A stretch of 64,000 bases of DNA, taken from assembly GCA_951812755.1 (NCBI GenBank), contig OX638329.1, forward strand, positions 4,348,522-4,412,521, read 5' to 3'. The DNA is from an uncultured Latescibacterota bacterium. GTDB taxonomy: Bacteria; Latescibacterota; UBA2968. Below are positions 9,173-19,347 of this stretch, one piece after another. The position numbers and the translations under genes are program-made. Below the pieces are notes generated by a model, which searched no databases, had not been told where the DNA came from, and saw only the letters and a program-made list of their open reading frames with translations. Each line of letters opens with the position of its first letter. Position 1 is the first letter of the stretch.

Positions 9173-9778
9173 ATGACGAACGTAATCTTGACAGACCTCG
9201 ATGGGGTGATTCGGATCTGGTCCCCTGAGATACACCTGAAGGCGGAGCGAGCAATCGGACTTCCCGAAGGAGCCATCCTCGGAACTGCGTTCTCAGATGA
9301 CTTACTCCCCCTGGTGATCACAGGACAAATCTCTGACGATGAGTGGCGTCGGAGAATTGCGGACCTGCTCAGCCAGGACTTCCCTAACACCAACGCGGAA
9401 CGCGCGGTTGAACTCTGGTCTGCATCGCCAGGAGAAGTCGATACGGAGGTTCTGGGGATCTTGCGGGCTTGTCGAAAGAAGGCTAAGTTAGTCCTCATCA
9501 GCAATGCGACATCGAGATTACCCTCAGACCTTCAACGATTGGGTATCGCCGAGGATTTCGACTACATTATTAACTCCTCAGAAGTCGGATTCGCAAAACC
9601 TGATCCCAACATCTACTTCGCAGCCCTAAATACCGTGGAAGCAACTCCAGAACAGGCTCTGTTTATAGATGACAACGCCGGGCATGTGGCAGCGGCGACG
9701 AGATTGGGTATAGCCGGATACACCTATGCTGGAACCGATGCTCTTCGGCAGAAACTGAATCATCTGAGACTTCTTTAA
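9173..9778 (+). CDS. HAD-superfamily hydrolase (subfamily IA)
   Basis: A 201-residue HAD phosphatase-like enzyme. Motif I is DLDGVIRIW (the usual second Asp of DxD is replaced, giving D-L-D-G), motif II is LISNAT, motif III Lys is in GFAKPDPNIY, and motif IV is FIDDNAGHV. This pattern is that of small phosphatases and haloacid dehalogenases using an aspartyl-enzyme intermediate. The cap between motifs I and II is helical and short. Substrate unknown. Confidence 0.88.
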   Translation: MTNVILTDLDGVIRIWSPEIHLKAERAIGLPEGAILGTAFSDDLLPLVITGQISDDEWRRRIADLLSQDFPNTNAERAVELWSASPGEVDTEVLGILRACRKKAKLVLISNATSRLPSDLQRLGIAEDFDYIINSSEVGFAKPDPNIYFAALNTVEATPEQALFIDDNAGHVAAATRLGIAGYTYAGTDALRQKLNHLRLL

Positions 9779-9791
9779 TAACGAGGATACT

Positions 9792-10679
9792 TTGACGGAA
9801 CCCATTTTCACACTCCTGCGCCGAACCTACGCTTTCAAGAAGACGGCAGACTGCGACATCCATCTCGACGTGTACTCGTCAGAAGCCATGACCGAGATAT
9901 CCCCCGCCGTAGTGTGGATTCACGGCGGAGCACTCATAATGGGCAGCCGAGAAAGCGGTCAGAACCACGCGGCTCGCTACATAGATGCGGGATACAAAGT
10001 CATATCGATCGACTACCGGCTCGCCCCTGAGACCAAACTACCAGAGATCATCGCAGACGTCCGCGATGCGTTTGGGTGGATTCGGTCGAACGCAGATGAA
10101 CTCGGTGTCGATCCCGCGCGAATTGGCGTGGTCGGACATTCCGCAGGCGGTTACCTGACGTTGATGTCCGGCACGTTCGACTCAAAGCCCAAAGCCCTGG
10201 TGTCCTTCTATGGATATGGAGATCTGATCGGTTCGTGGTATGCAAAACCGTCCCCTTTCTACCTGAAGCAGCGGCACATCGGGCGCGAAGAGGCGATGGA
10301 GCAGGTCGAGCCGAGAGCGATTTCGGAAGGCAGACGTCCAGGCACGTTCTACCTGTACACGCGACAGCAGGGCATCTGGCCGATCGAAGTCAGCGGCTTC
10401 GATCCCGCGAAGGATCCCGCGTTTTTCACCCCATACTGTCCAGATCAAAACGTCGATGCGAACTATCCGCCAACGCTGCTGCTACACGGGACAGACGACA
10501 CCGACGTTCCGTACGAACTGTCTGTGCGTATGCAGAACCACCTGAAGGAGGCGGGCGTAGATCACGAGATGGTCACGATCGAGGGCGGCGGCCACGGATT
10601 CGACGGACGCTGGTGGGACCCTCAAGTAAAAGCCGCCTTCGCGAGAGTATTGGAATTCCTGGAAAAACACTTGAATTGA
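9792..10679 (+). CDS. Alpha/beta hydrolase (esterase/lipase, HSL-like)
   Basis: A 295-residue hydrolase with a TTG start and GAGG ribosome site. The oxyanion segment WIHGGALIMGSRE is near residue 42, the nucleophile elbow is GHSAGG near residue 118, the acid is in HGTDDTDVPYE and the catalytic His is in GGGHGFDGR near the end. This is the complete triad of the hormone-sensitive-lipase/carboxylesterase group. No signal peptide, so it is cytoplasmic and probably cleaves small acyl esters. Confidence 0.88.
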   Translation: MTEPIFTLLRRTYAFKKTADCDIHLDVYSSEAMTEISPAVVWIHGGALIMGSRESGQNHAARYIDAGYKVISIDYRLAPETKLPEIIADVRDAFGWIRSNADELGVDPARIGVVGHSAGGYLTLMSGTFDSKPKALVSFYGYGDLIGSWYAKPSPFYLKQRHIGREEAMEQVEPRAISEGRRPGTFYLYTRQQGIWPIEVSGFDPAKDPAFFTPYCPDQNVDANYPPTLLLHGTDDTDVPYELSVRMQNHLKEAGVDHEMVTIEGGGHGFDGRWWDPQVKAAFARVLEFLEKHLN

Positions 10680-10701
10680 CAGAGTCCTTCCGTTCGCTGG
10701 C

Positions 10702-10731
10702 TTGACAAAAGATTTCGTTGTTTGCTATATT
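10702..10731 (+). promoter_or_regulatory. Sigma-70-type promoter for the DUF1552/DUF1592 operon
   Basis: TTGACA at 10702-10707 and TATATT at 10726-10731 are separated by 18 bases. The predicted start of transcription lies near 10738, about 40 bases before the ATG at 10782, leaving room for the AAGGA ribosome site. It sits in the 102-bp gap after the esterase gene. Confidence 0.65.
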
Positions 10732-10781
10732 AGAACGAATCTTGGCGTAGAGATTCTAACTTATATAGAAAAGGATAAAGC

Positions 10782-12035
10782 ATGAACGTCATTTCTGAAC
10801 TTTTGCAAGCGAGGGTTAATCGTCGGCACTTTTTACAGGGTGCAGGCATAGCACTATCTTTGCCTTTCTTAGAAAGCAGAATGGTGTACGGAGCGGCAAA
10901 TCCGAGGCGTCTGGTCTGCGTGGGCACTCATCTGGGATTTTGGCCGGGCGGACTTTTTCCCGAGCAGTCCGGTAAGGACTATGAGACGAGCCTGACGCTG
11001 AAGTATATCGATTCACACCGAAATGATTTTACTATCTTTTCTAATCTCGATCACGGTACCGGCGGTGGACACTCCGGCGTGCATGTATTCCTGAGCAGCA
11101 TACGCAAAGAAGAAGCCGCGGGTTTCCCCGAAAAGAATATGACGCTGGACCAGGTAGCGGCGGAGCATGTGGGCAGTACAACGCGCTTTCCCTCGATTAC
11201 TGCAGGGTTGGGCAGAGGTACAGACATGGTATGGACGCGGTCGGGCGTAAACGTGGCACCAATTAACAACCCCGCCCGCATTTTTCAGGCTTTGTTTGTA
11301 CAGAATGATGAAGCTATGCGAAGCGCAGAGCGTCGTACATTATCAAACCGGGGCAGTGTGCTTGACGCCTTGCTCGAGTCGGCAAAGACACTCGATGGGC
11401 AGTTGAATGCCGCGGACCGCGGTAAGCTCGATCAATATCTGACTTCGGTGCGCGATGTCGAGCGTCGTCTGCAAATGTCGCGCGAATGGCTCGACAAACC
11501 CAAGCCAGAATCCCCAATTGAACCTGTGGAAGACCTCGAACGGATGCAAATTGAGGAAATGCCACTTTTTTATGATCTGCTAACGCTGGCATTACAAACC
11601 GACTCGACACGGGTTGTGACCTTTGAAATTCCTCTGGGCTTTAAGACGTCCGAACTCAACCTGGGCGGATATCACGGCCTTTCGCATCACGGCAAGAATG
11701 AAGAGCTATTGAAAGACCTCCAGGTTGTGGAAAAATATTTGATGACTCAATTTAGTCGGTTTCTGGATCGCCTCAAAGAAACAAATGTGTTTGACGACAC
11801 GCTGGTCGTTCTGGGAAGTGGCATGGGCGATGGCTCAAGGCATTCCAATAGGAATTTGCCGGTGATTCTCGCTGGGGGCGGTTTGAAACACCAGGGGCAT
11901 CTCGTGTGTCCTGCTGAGGCACACAAACGAATTCCCCTGTCAAACCTCTGGCTTTCCGCCTTGCAGTGGTTTGGTTTAGAGCGAGATAGCTTTGGCAAAA
12001 GCACAGGGACCTTTTCTGCGATGGAGATTTCATGA
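10782..12035 (+). CDS. DUF1552 domain protein, Tat-type export signal
   Basis: A 417-residue member of the DUF1552 family. The amino terminus NRRHFLQGAGIALSLPFL is a twin-arginine-like signal. The body resembles the alkaline-phosphatase/sulfatase-like DUF1501/DUF1552 superfamily, with GHSGVHVFLSS and GGYHGLSHHGKN, both rich in potential metal ligands. Its stop overlaps the next start (ATGA). In Planctomycetes, Verrucomicrobia and Poribacteria, DUF1552 and DUF1592 genes are habitually paired; a joint periplasmic role is inferred but undefined. Confidence 0.88.
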   Translation: MNVISELLQARVNRRHFLQGAGIALSLPFLESRMVYGAANPRRLVCVGTHLGFWPGGLFPEQSGKDYETSLTLKYIDSHRNDFTIFSNLDHGTGGGHSGVHVFLSSIRKEEAAGFPEKNMTLDQVAAEHVGSTTRFPSITAGLGRGTDMVWTRSGVNVAPINNPARIFQALFVQNDEAMRSAERRTLSNRGSVLDALLESAKTLDGQLNAADRGKLDQYLTSVRDVERRLQMSREWLDKPKPESPIEPVEDLERMQIEEMPLFYDLLTLALQTDSTRVVTFEIPLGFKTSELNLGGYHGLSHHGKNEELLKDLQVVEKYLMTQFSRFLDRLKETNVFDDTLVVLGSGMGDGSRHSNRNLPVILAGGGLKHQGHLVCPAEAHKRIPLSNLWLSALQWFGLERDSFGKSTGTFSAMEIS

Positions 12036-14488
12036 AACGGATTTTGATGGTTATTGTCTTCACGCTATGCGCGCATTCTGTCTGGGCAGAACTGCCCAGG
12101 GCATTTCTCACACAATATTGCGTAAAGTGTCACGGTTCAAGCGTACAAAAAGCCGATCGGCGCTTTGATCAGTTTTCCGAGACAATTGCCAACTTCAAAG
12201 AATTAGAACTCTGGCAGGATATTGTCGATCAGCTCAACCTGCAGTCGATGCCACCAAAGCGCCAGATGCAGCCGGGTAAAGATGAGGTACTCGCCACAGT
12301 TCAGACAATTACAGCATCAATTGCTGAAGCGCGTATGCGATTGTCGGGCAAAAGACAGCACACACCTCTAAGGCGGCTCAACGCCTGGGAATATCGCCAA
12401 ACACTCGGTGATTTACTCGGCCTGAATATGGAAGCCTGGGACCCAACGGAGGACTTTCCGCCCGAAGTAAAGATCAAGGGCTTTGATAACAATGCTGCCG
12501 GGCTTGTCACGTCGGGCATGTTGCTCGATCACTATTTGCGTGTTGCCGAAGAAGCCGTCACACGTGCCACGCGTTTTGAAGCCAGACCCGAAGCCAAAAA
12601 TTACGTGCAAAAATCACCCTTCTATTTTACAGGCAAACAGGCCAGTTCCTTGCCCAAGGTCTTTAGAGTGGATCGCTTTCGATTTGTGTCAGACACGGGA
12701 TACGATGATCTGACTGGACGTCACTACCGGGGCGGTCATATTGGCTTTTATCCGCTGGTGGATGGTGGTGCCCCTGTCAGCGGCACCTACACCATAAGGG
12801 TGCGGGCGGCGGCAATTGATCGCAATCACCATTATGACAGAGAACTCAACGATTTTCCCAAAGGCGATCCGCTTGTGCTGGAACTGGCAGCCGTAGATCG
12901 CAAAGGCAGTGTGGAGAGCACCGGCAATATTTCTCGCGAATACACGCTTGCAACTGTTGAACTGACCCGTGAAGAGCCTCAGTGGTTTGAATGGGATGTT
13001 TATCTGGAAAAAGGATTTGAGCCTGAGGTTCGGTTCCGCAATGGAACATTGGCAACCAAAGCCCTGGTTCGCAAACTTACCAAAGCAAAAAATCCAAAAC
13101 CCGAAATCCTGCCCTTTGTGGATCAGAAAGCGGGCAATAAAAGAAATCACGCGCTACTCAAGATTTACCGCGGACCTAAGCTAAGGGTTTGGGAAATTCA
13201 GGTTAGCGGCCCCCAGATGAAAGACTGGCCTCCACGCGGGCACCAGTTGATGTATGGCGATTTAAAACCCGAAGATTTGGATCAAAAGCGTATTTCAGAG
13301 CGTCTGCACGCATTTGCCACAGCCGCTTTTCGCAGACCTTTGCGCCCGGGAGAACTCGCACCATTTGAGTCGCTTGTGCATGAAAAACTCAGCAATGGCA
13401 TGGAGCCGCTAAACGCATTACAACTGGGTTTTCAGGCCATTCTAAGTTCGCCTGCTTTTCTATTTTTGCATGAAGGCGAAGGCGCTCTGGATGATTATTC
13501 TCTATCTGCCCGATTATCCTATTTTCTGTGGTCTGCAGCACCAGATGATGAACTGCTATCACTTGCTCAACAGAAAAAACTCAGCGACCCGGCCACGCTC
13601 AGTAGGCAGATCCATCGTATGCTCAAAGACAAAAAGTCGCACCGCTTTGTTAAAAATTTCATTCGCGTGTGGCTCAACTATGACAACATTGGTGAGATGC
13701 CTCCCTCCCCCGATTTTAGAGTCTATTTCCGCGACAATCTCGGCCCTGCTATGTTGACCGAAACAGAGACATTTTTTCGGCACGTACTCGACAACAATCT
13801 TTCGCTCCGCGAATTTCTATCTGCTGATTATTCCTTTCTCAATCGGGAACTCGCCCGGCATTATGGGATAGAAAATATTGAGGGAGATCATTTTCGCCGG
13901 GTTCCGCTCACAGGGACACCACGCGGTGGTCTGCTGGGCCAGGGCAGTTTTCTCATGGCTTCGGCCAATGGCGTAGATACTTCGCCTGTGGTGCGTGGGA
14001 TTTACGTGCTGGAAAATTTGCTGGGATACACACCGCCGCCACCGCCGGACGATGTGCCTGAGATTGAACCAGACACGCGAGGAGCAACGACCGTCAGGGA
14101 TCAACTGGTCAAGCACCGCGAGATGCCGACCTGCGCCCAATGCCATAGCAAAATCGATCCGCCTGGTTTTGCACTGGAAAACTTTGATGCAATCGGCGGT
14201 TGGCGAACCCACTATACCAGAAGCGCAGTGATCGATCCTTCGGGACAATTGCCGAGTGGCGAGACCTTTCAATCCTTCGTCGAATTTCGCAAGATAATAG
14301 CAAAGCGCCACGCAGAATTCACGCGTTGTCTGACAGAAAAATTGCTGACCTATGCAATTGGTCGCGAGTTGGGTATTTCTGACCGACCGGGGATTGATAC
14401 AATAGTTCGGGAGATACAGGAGGAAGACAAAGGCCTGCGCGATCTTATCACCCTCGTTGTTTTGAGCGACCCTTTCAAAAGCAACTAA
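12032..14488 (+). CDS. DUF1592 multi-domain cytochrome-c-like protein
   Basis: An 818-residue secreted protein (signal peptide at residues 1-19 ending SVWA). The order is a cytochrome-like CVKCH haem motif near residue 31, a DUF1587-like segment (RRLNAWEYRQTLGDLLGL), a beta-rich insert, DUF1592 (SARLSYFLWSAAPDDEL), DUF1588 (RGGLLGQGSFLMASANGV) and DUF1585 near the end, with a second haem-like motif CAQCHSKIDPPGFALE. This architecture is typical of Planctomycetes-type proteins. Together with the overlapping DUF1552 gene it likely forms an exported redox pair; the reaction is unknown. Confidence 0.9.
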   Translation: MKRILMVIVFTLCAHSVWAELPRAFLTQYCVKCHGSSVQKADRRFDQFSETIANFKELELWQDIVDQLNLQSMPPKRQMQPGKDEVLATVQTITASIAEARMRLSGKRQHTPLRRLNAWEYRQTLGDLLGLNMEAWDPTEDFPPEVKIKGFDNNAAGLVTSGMLLDHYLRVAEEAVTRATRFEARPEAKNYVQKSPFYFTGKQASSLPKVFRVDRFRFVSDTGYDDLTGRHYRGGHIGFYPLVDGGAPVSGTYTIRVRAAAIDRNHHYDRELNDFPKGDPLVLELAAVDRKGSVESTGNISREYTLATVELTREEPQWFEWDVYLEKGFEPEVRFRNGTLATKALVRKLTKAKNPKPEILPFVDQKAGNKRNHALLKIYRGPKLRVWEIQVSGPQMKDWPPRGHQLMYGDLKPEDLDQKRISERLHAFATAAFRRPLRPGELAPFESLVHEKLSNGMEPLNALQLGFQAILSSPAFLFLHEGEGALDDYSLSARLSYFLWSAAPDDELLSLAQQKKLSDPATLSRQIHRMLKDKKSHRFVKNFIRVWLNYDNIGEMPPSPDFRVYFRDNLGPAMLTETETFFRHVLDNNLSLREFLSADYSFLNRELARHYGIENIEGDHFRRVPLTGTPRGGLLGQGSFLMASANGVDTSPVVRGIYVLENLLGYTPPPPPDDVPEIEPDTRGATTVRDQLVKHREMPTCAQCHSKIDPPGFALENFDAIGGWRTHYTRSAVIDPSGQLPSGETFQSFVEFRKIIAKRHAEFTRCLTEKLLTYAIGRELGISDRPGIDTIVREIQEEDKGLRDLITLVVLSDPFKSN

Positions 14489-14521
14489 AAAAGGATCCAT
14501 CATCTCCCCTACCCCGAACAC

Positions 14522-15769
14522 ATGATACACAGACCAAATATCCTATTCATATTTCCCGACCAGCTTAGTGCCAGATGGTTGTCGTGCTATGGGAACCATA
14601 TAGTTCACTCCCCCAACCTATCGCGATTTGCCGCACAAAACGCGCAATTCAATCGCGCTTATACGAATGTACCGCTATGCACCCCATACAGAGCTTGTCT
14701 ATTAACTGGTCAATACCCCAGCCAAACCGGCGTGACATGGAATGGTATGCCCCTCCCCGTGAATCAGCCGACCATTGCTCATTATCTGAACCGGGCGGGT
14801 TATGACACGCACTATATCGGGAAATGGCATTTGAGCGGTAAATCACAGAACAGATGGGTCCCACCAGAACTGCGGGGAGGCTTTCAACACTTCATTGGAT
14901 GGGAAAGCCACCATGTAGATCACAATGCCGGACTGATCTGGTACGATAACCCTGACAACCCCATAAAGCTGCGCGGACACGAAACCGATGGCTTGACAGA
15001 TATTGTCTGCGAAGAACTGGAATCGCTATCATCCCCGGAATCCCCATTCTTCATGGCCGTGTCGTATCAAGCACCCCACCCTCCGTGTTCCCCCCCGATG
15101 GCCGACATGCAGCGATATGATAAGTCCGTACTGGATAACCCACCCAACACAGACCACGACGCCTGGTTCAAGAACACAGGCTGGAATGCGGACTACGGCG
15201 TAGAAGAATTCAGGAAGCGGTACTTTGGGGAAATCTCTCAGTTGGACACCGCATTTGGCCGCGTATTGAAAACGCTGGAGAAGACTGGACTGGCAGATGA
15301 TACTGTCGTCATCTTCACATCGGACCATGGCGATATGGCCGGTTGTCATGGCTTGTTTGGAAAGGGCGTTATGTTTGATGAGTCTGTTCGCGTACCCCTG
15401 CTCATCCGCGTACCCGGAACAGCACAACGCGTTATTGAGAACCCAGTATCTACAGTAGATCTATTCTCCACTATTCTCCATCTGGCCGATGCTGAAAATT
15501 CAGGAGAAACTGAAGGACGCTCTCTGCTGCCCTGTATGACCGGAGAACCAGATATCTCAACCGATGTCTTCATCGAGCACAAAGATGATTGCATTATCAG
15601 GGGCGACGTAAAGCTAATTACAAAGCGGAACGAGAACGAAATTACGCATTGCTTTGATCTGACGGACGACCCATATGAACTCAATAACCTGGCCCAGAGT
15701 CTGGACCGCGAAACCAGAGACAGCATGCTCCTGGCTCTGAACCAATGGAGAAATCGAATAAGGAGTTGA
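14522..15769 (+). CDS. Sulfatase, formylglycine type (1)
   Basis: A 415-residue arylsulfatase-superfamily enzyme. The metal-binding start is NILFIFPDQ (Asp13), and the maturation motif is C53-T-P-Y-R57, whose Cys must become formylglycine. Later motifs are GYDTHYIGKWHL, FTSDHGDMAG and GDVKLI. There is no signal peptide, so it is cytoplasmic unless exported otherwise, which suggests substrates imported as small sulfated molecules or oligosaccharides. It follows the DUF1592 gene by 33 bases and converges with the next sulfatase. Confidence 0.92.
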   Translation: MIHRPNILFIFPDQLSARWLSCYGNHIVHSPNLSRFAAQNAQFNRAYTNVPLCTPYRACLLTGQYPSQTGVTWNGMPLPVNQPTIAHYLNRAGYDTHYIGKWHLSGKSQNRWVPPELRGGFQHFIGWESHHVDHNAGLIWYDNPDNPIKLRGHETDGLTDIVCEELESLSSPESPFFMAVSYQAPHPPCSPPMADMQRYDKSVLDNPPNTDHDAWFKNTGWNADYGVEEFRKRYFGEISQLDTAFGRVLKTLEKTGLADDTVVIFTSDHGDMAGCHGLFGKGVMFDESVRVPLLIRVPGTAQRVIENPVSTVDLFSTILHLADAENSGETEGRSLLPCMTGEPDISTDVFIEHKDDCIIRGDVKLITKRNENEITHCFDLTDDPYELNNLAQSLDRETRDSMLLALNQWRNRIRS

Positions 15770-15794
15770 AGGCGATCTGGTAAATCGCGCTATC

Positions 15795-17114
15795 TCACAT
15801 ACCACAAAGGCCCTTCACCTCCTGCAGCATCGGATCTTCTGTCTTCTTTGCCATCTGTACGAGTAGCTCCGATAGCCGCTTCTTCTCACCTGAAATCTGT
15901 GGTGCGTCGATGAGATTTTCCATCTCCAGCGGATCGGATTCGTGGTCATATAGAACATTGTGAATACCTGGCGAAAACACGTAATGGCCATCCCATACAG
16001 CACGCCATCCACCGGGCTTGCGTGCGCCTCGGAGTCCCATATACACACAGTCGTTCTCCACGCCCTTCCCTTCTATACACCAGTCCGCCATACTGTCGCC
16101 CTGCATCACATCGGGAATCCCCAATCCCGCCAGATCCAGAATCGTGGGCGTGAGATCCACGCTACTCACCAGTGCGTCACACACCTGATTTGACTTAATG
16201 CGATCGGGCCATCGCACGATGAACGGAATGCGAAACGCAGTTGCAAAGGGACTCCCCTTGCCCCGAAAATTGCGCTCATCGGGTTCGCAGTGACTGCCCA
16301 GCTTGTCACCGTGATCGCTTACATAGACCACGATCGTATTGTCTGCTATTCCCAGATCCTCCAGGCCAGCCATCACACGTCCGATCTCCACATCCACCGC
16401 CGTTACCTGACCGTAATACATCTGGTATTGCCACCGAAGCTCGTGTTCCCATTCTCCAAACCGTCCTTTCACGTCGTCTGGAAGATCAAAGGTATCAGGA
16501 TCGTACATATCCAGGTACTTCTGCGGGCACTGTTCGGGCTTGTGCGGCGGACCATATCCCAAATAGTAGAGCCAGGGACGGCCAGCGTCGCGATTTCGTT
16601 TCGCAAAGTCCAGAGCCATATCCGTATGCCACGTCGGCTCCCAGTCATAGCCTTCGATCCGCACTCTCGCGCGATTCTCGTTGTAGTCCCAGACTTCGAA
16701 AAACTCGTGCCCCTTCTGGTACCCGTGCCATTCCTGCCATCCCGCTCGCCTTGGACCAGACTCGATGAATCCCCCTCCTCCTTCGGGCTTGCCCCCATCC
16801 AAGTGCCACTTCCCGATATAGCCTGTGGCGTACCCAGCGTCCGCAAACAGGTCGGCAAATGTGATCAACTCAGGATCCAGCAGAATATTGTTCCCATCCA
16901 CGCCGTGCGTGTGGCAATACAAACCGGTCTGCATCGTCCCCCGAAATGGGGAGCACACAGGACTGGACGAGGCGCAGCGCGAAAACCGGACCCCCTCCGA
17001 CGCCAAACTGTCCAGATTCGGCGTTTTCACTTGCGAGTCACCTGCGCAACCCATCACCGTTCCGCGGTGCTGATCGGGTTGAATCACCAGCACATTCGGC
17101 TTTTCATTCGACAT
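15795..17114 (-). CDS. Sulfatase, formylglycine type (2)
   Basis: A 439-residue sulfatase on the minus strand, with NVLVIQPDQHRGTVMGC, the maturation motif C54-S-P-F-R58, IGKWHLDGG, YVSDHGDKLGSHCE and the carboxy ENLID segment. No signal peptide. It is convergent to sulfatase 1 and divergent from the 241-residue unknown protein, so the intergenic region 17115-17323 probably holds promoters in both directions. Exact sulfate ester is unknown. Confidence 0.92.
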   Translation of the reverse strand: MSNEKPNVLVIQPDQHRGTVMGCAGDSQVKTPNLDSLASEGVRFSRCASSSPVCSPFRGTMQTGLYCHTHGVDGNNILLDPELITFADLFADAGYATGYIGKWHLDGGKPEGGGGFIESGPRRAGWQEWHGYQKGHEFFEVWDYNENRARVRIEGYDWEPTWHTDMALDFAKRNRDAGRPWLYYLGYGPPHKPEQCPQKYLDMYDPDTFDLPDDVKGRFGEWEHELRWQYQMYYGQVTAVDVEIGRVMAGLEDLGIADNTIVVYVSDHGDKLGSHCEPDERNFRGKGSPFATAFRIPFIVRWPDRIKSNQVCDALVSSVDLTPTILDLAGLGIPDVMQGDSMADWCIEGKGVENDCVYMGLRGARKPGGWRAVWDGHYVFSPGIHNVLYDHESDPLEMENLIDAPQISGEKKRLSELLVQMAKKTEDPMLQEVKGLCGM

Positions 17115-17323
17115 TATCGGTCCTCCATCAGTTGCTTCTACAGTACAATTCGTGACTCGACATAATAGCGACTTAGCCTTTCCGGGTCAAGGCCAAAGTG
17201 GGTCATAGAGCATTTTCCAACACCCTTTGGAATCCATACCAGATGATACTTGCACTTCCCCCTTGTATGTCGTAGAATCTGAATGCCCTTCATTGAGAGC
17301 CTTACTCAGAAAGGAGCGTGAAA

Positions 17324-18049
17324 ATGGCTGAGCCATGGGAATATATCCATACAAAGAGGGTATTGAACAAATACGGTTTGCCCGCCGGAGCCTTTGATCC
17401 GGAGGCACCGGGAGAGCAGACATACGATATCTACTGGATGAACATTCGGACGAAGCGAGGGACTCCCAGCAGGTCTCACGAGCCTGAGGCTACACTCGAG
17501 ATTTCCGCCAGGAATGAAGGTGAAGACCGTCATTTGGGAATCACCTGCTCGGACCTGAAGTTCGATAACACGACAGAGATTAATGTACAATGCGAGAACA
17601 ACGCACTCACATCTCCAAAGACCTGGACACTGAAGTATTCCAACGGGAGCCAGGCGGGAAAAGGACTGGTTGGCTACACCCAGAAAGGAGAAATCCGAAA
17701 TAGCCAGCTTTTGATGGATGGCAAAGAGCCTGCACATTCAAAAACGCTTGGGTCCTATACCGCCGACTGGTGTCTTTTTGACGCAGTCCAGCGCCTAAGT
17801 GCCGGAAAGGACACTGCAAAGCACACATTTGACCTTATAGAAGAGTTCTCGATGATCCGAGAAAATCAGTTTCTAATTTATCGCGGGACATCGGAGATCA
17901 CAACAGATCAAAGTGCTGTAACTGCCGATGTGTATTGCCATTACGGAGAATCCGTTATTCCCACCTGTTATTATGTAGATGCGAATGGGCGATTATTTTT
18001 GGTGGTGAGCACGCGTCGGACGGTGATCCTCAAAAGGGAGGGATCATAA
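17324..18049 (+). CDS. Hypothetical protein in the sulfatase cluster
   Basis: A 241-residue protein I do not recognise. The start chosen is ATG 17324, seven bases after AAGGAG, rather than the GTG six bases upstream. It is predicted soluble and beta-rich, with no signal peptide or membrane segment. Its second half, TWTLKYSNGSQAGKGLVGYTQKGEI then TADWCLFDAVQRL, suggests a single globular domain. It ends four bases before sulfatase 3 and is probably co-translated with it. Confidence 0.7.
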   Translation: MAEPWEYIHTKRVLNKYGLPAGAFDPEAPGEQTYDIYWMNIRTKRGTPSRSHEPEATLEISARNEGEDRHLGITCSDLKFDNTTEINVQCENNALTSPKTWTLKYSNGSQAGKGLVGYTQKGEIRNSQLLMDGKEPAHSKTLGSYTADWCLFDAVQRLSAGKDTAKHTFDLIEEFSMIRENQFLIYRGTSEITTDQSAVTADVYCHYGESVIPTCYYVDANGRLFLVVSTRRTVILKREGS

Positions 18050-18052
18050 GCG

Positions 18053-19318
18053 ATGGAACAGAGACCGAATATTCTTCTGATTACGACCGACCAGCATAGC
18101 GCGGAAGCCCTTGGACATCTGGGGTGCAATGACGTGAAAACACCCGGTATGGACCGACTTGCAGCAAGAGGAATCAGCTTTGCAAAGTCCTATAGCGCGA
18201 ATCCAGTCTGCTGTCCGGCGCGTGCGAGCTGGTTTACCGGACGCCACACCCCCGAAAACGGAGTCGTGGCCAATGGTTCCAACATGGTTCCATCGATGCC
18301 GGACCTGGGACAATGGCTGAACAAAAATGATTACAACGCCTACTACAGCGGGAAATGGCATATTCCCGGCAGAGATGTTGCACAGAGTTTCCACTATATA
18401 TGCCCGGACCCTCGGAATACGGCTGAGACCGGAGACATTGCTTCGACCCGCAGTGCAATCGGATTTCTCCAGAACTACCAGGAGAAAGAACCCTTCTTCC
18501 TGTCGGTCGGGCTCTTAAATCCGCACGATATCTGCTCCTTCGTACTGACGCATACGATGTACGATGGGGAAATGCCGTTCCCCGAGATTGACGACCTTCC
18601 TCCACTGCCCCCCAATTTCGAGACAGACATGGCAGAGCCAGAAAAAATCAGAAGCTCCCGGAATCAGAAACTGGCAGATCGAGGCGAAGAATCGGGCATG
18701 GAAAAGTGGGAAGAGAAACTCTACCGTTACTATATCTGGACCTACTACCGCTACATTGAAAAGGTGGATGGGCAGATTGGCCTGATCCTGGATGCGCTCG
18801 AGAATTCAGCATTTAAGGACAATACGGTCGTAATCCTTACGTCCGACCATGGAGACGGGCATCTTCGACACAAGATGGTTTTTAAGAGCTTTTTATACGA
18901 TGAGGCCGCGCGGGTACCCTTTATCATAAGCTGGCCCGGTCACATCGAAGAACAGGTAATAGACCAGGATCATCTCGTATCGGGCGTAGATGTATTTCCG
19001 ACAGTTTGTGACTATGCCGGGATCTCGCCGCCCCCTATGATGCGGGGATACAGCCTGCGTGCGATTGCTGAGGGGAAGAATCCAGATTGGCGGGATTTTG
19101 TGATAGCACACGCCACCGGGGGCGGTAAAATGCTCCGCACCAACACACATAAGCTCATTACCTATGAGGGTGATCCAGTAATCCAGCTCTTCGATATGGA
19201 AGCGGATCCCTGGGAAACCAGGAACCTGGCGGAAACGCCCGAACCGAGGGCATTGGCAAGTGAAATGCAGGAATCTCTGACTGCGTTTGAGAGTAACTTC
19301 GAGTTGGCGGATGCCTGA
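18053..19318 (+). CDS. Sulfatase, formylglycine type (3)
   Basis: A 421-residue sulfatase. NILLITTDQH begins the metal site, C53-C-P-A-R57 is the maturation motif (an unusual Cys-Cys pair, only the first being the expected formylglycine), and YSGKWHIPG and LTSDHGDGHLRHK follow. Shared operon with the preceding unknown gene and, after 29 bases, the next sulfatase. No signal peptide. Substrate undetermined. Confidence 0.92.
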   Translation: MEQRPNILLITTDQHSAEALGHLGCNDVKTPGMDRLAARGISFAKSYSANPVCCPARASWFTGRHTPENGVVANGSNMVPSMPDLGQWLNKNDYNAYYSGKWHIPGRDVAQSFHYICPDPRNTAETGDIASTRSAIGFLQNYQEKEPFFLSVGLLNPHDICSFVLTHTMYDGEMPFPEIDDLPPLPPNFETDMAEPEKIRSSRNQKLADRGEESGMEKWEEKLYRYYIWTYYRYIEKVDGQIGLILDALENSAFKDNTVVILTSDHGDGHLRHKMVFKSFLYDEAARVPFIISWPGHIEEQVIDQDHLVSGVDVFPTVCDYAGISPPPMMRGYSLRAIAEGKNPDWRDFVIAHATGGGKMLRTNTHKLITYEGDPVIQLFDMEADPWETRNLAETPEPRALASEMQESLTAFESNFELADA

Positions 19319-19347
19319 ATATCCCTTAATTGAAAGGAGATTTATTG

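Noticed and set aside
13817-14530. Minus-strand open frame of 237 codons
   Set aside because: It mirrors the DUF1588/DUF1585 part of the cytochrome-like gene and has no ribosome site or motifs.
16290-17165. Long plus-strand open frame of 291 codons
   Set aside because: It is antisense to sulfatase 2, whose motifs are complete; composition and lack of domains mark it as a shadow.
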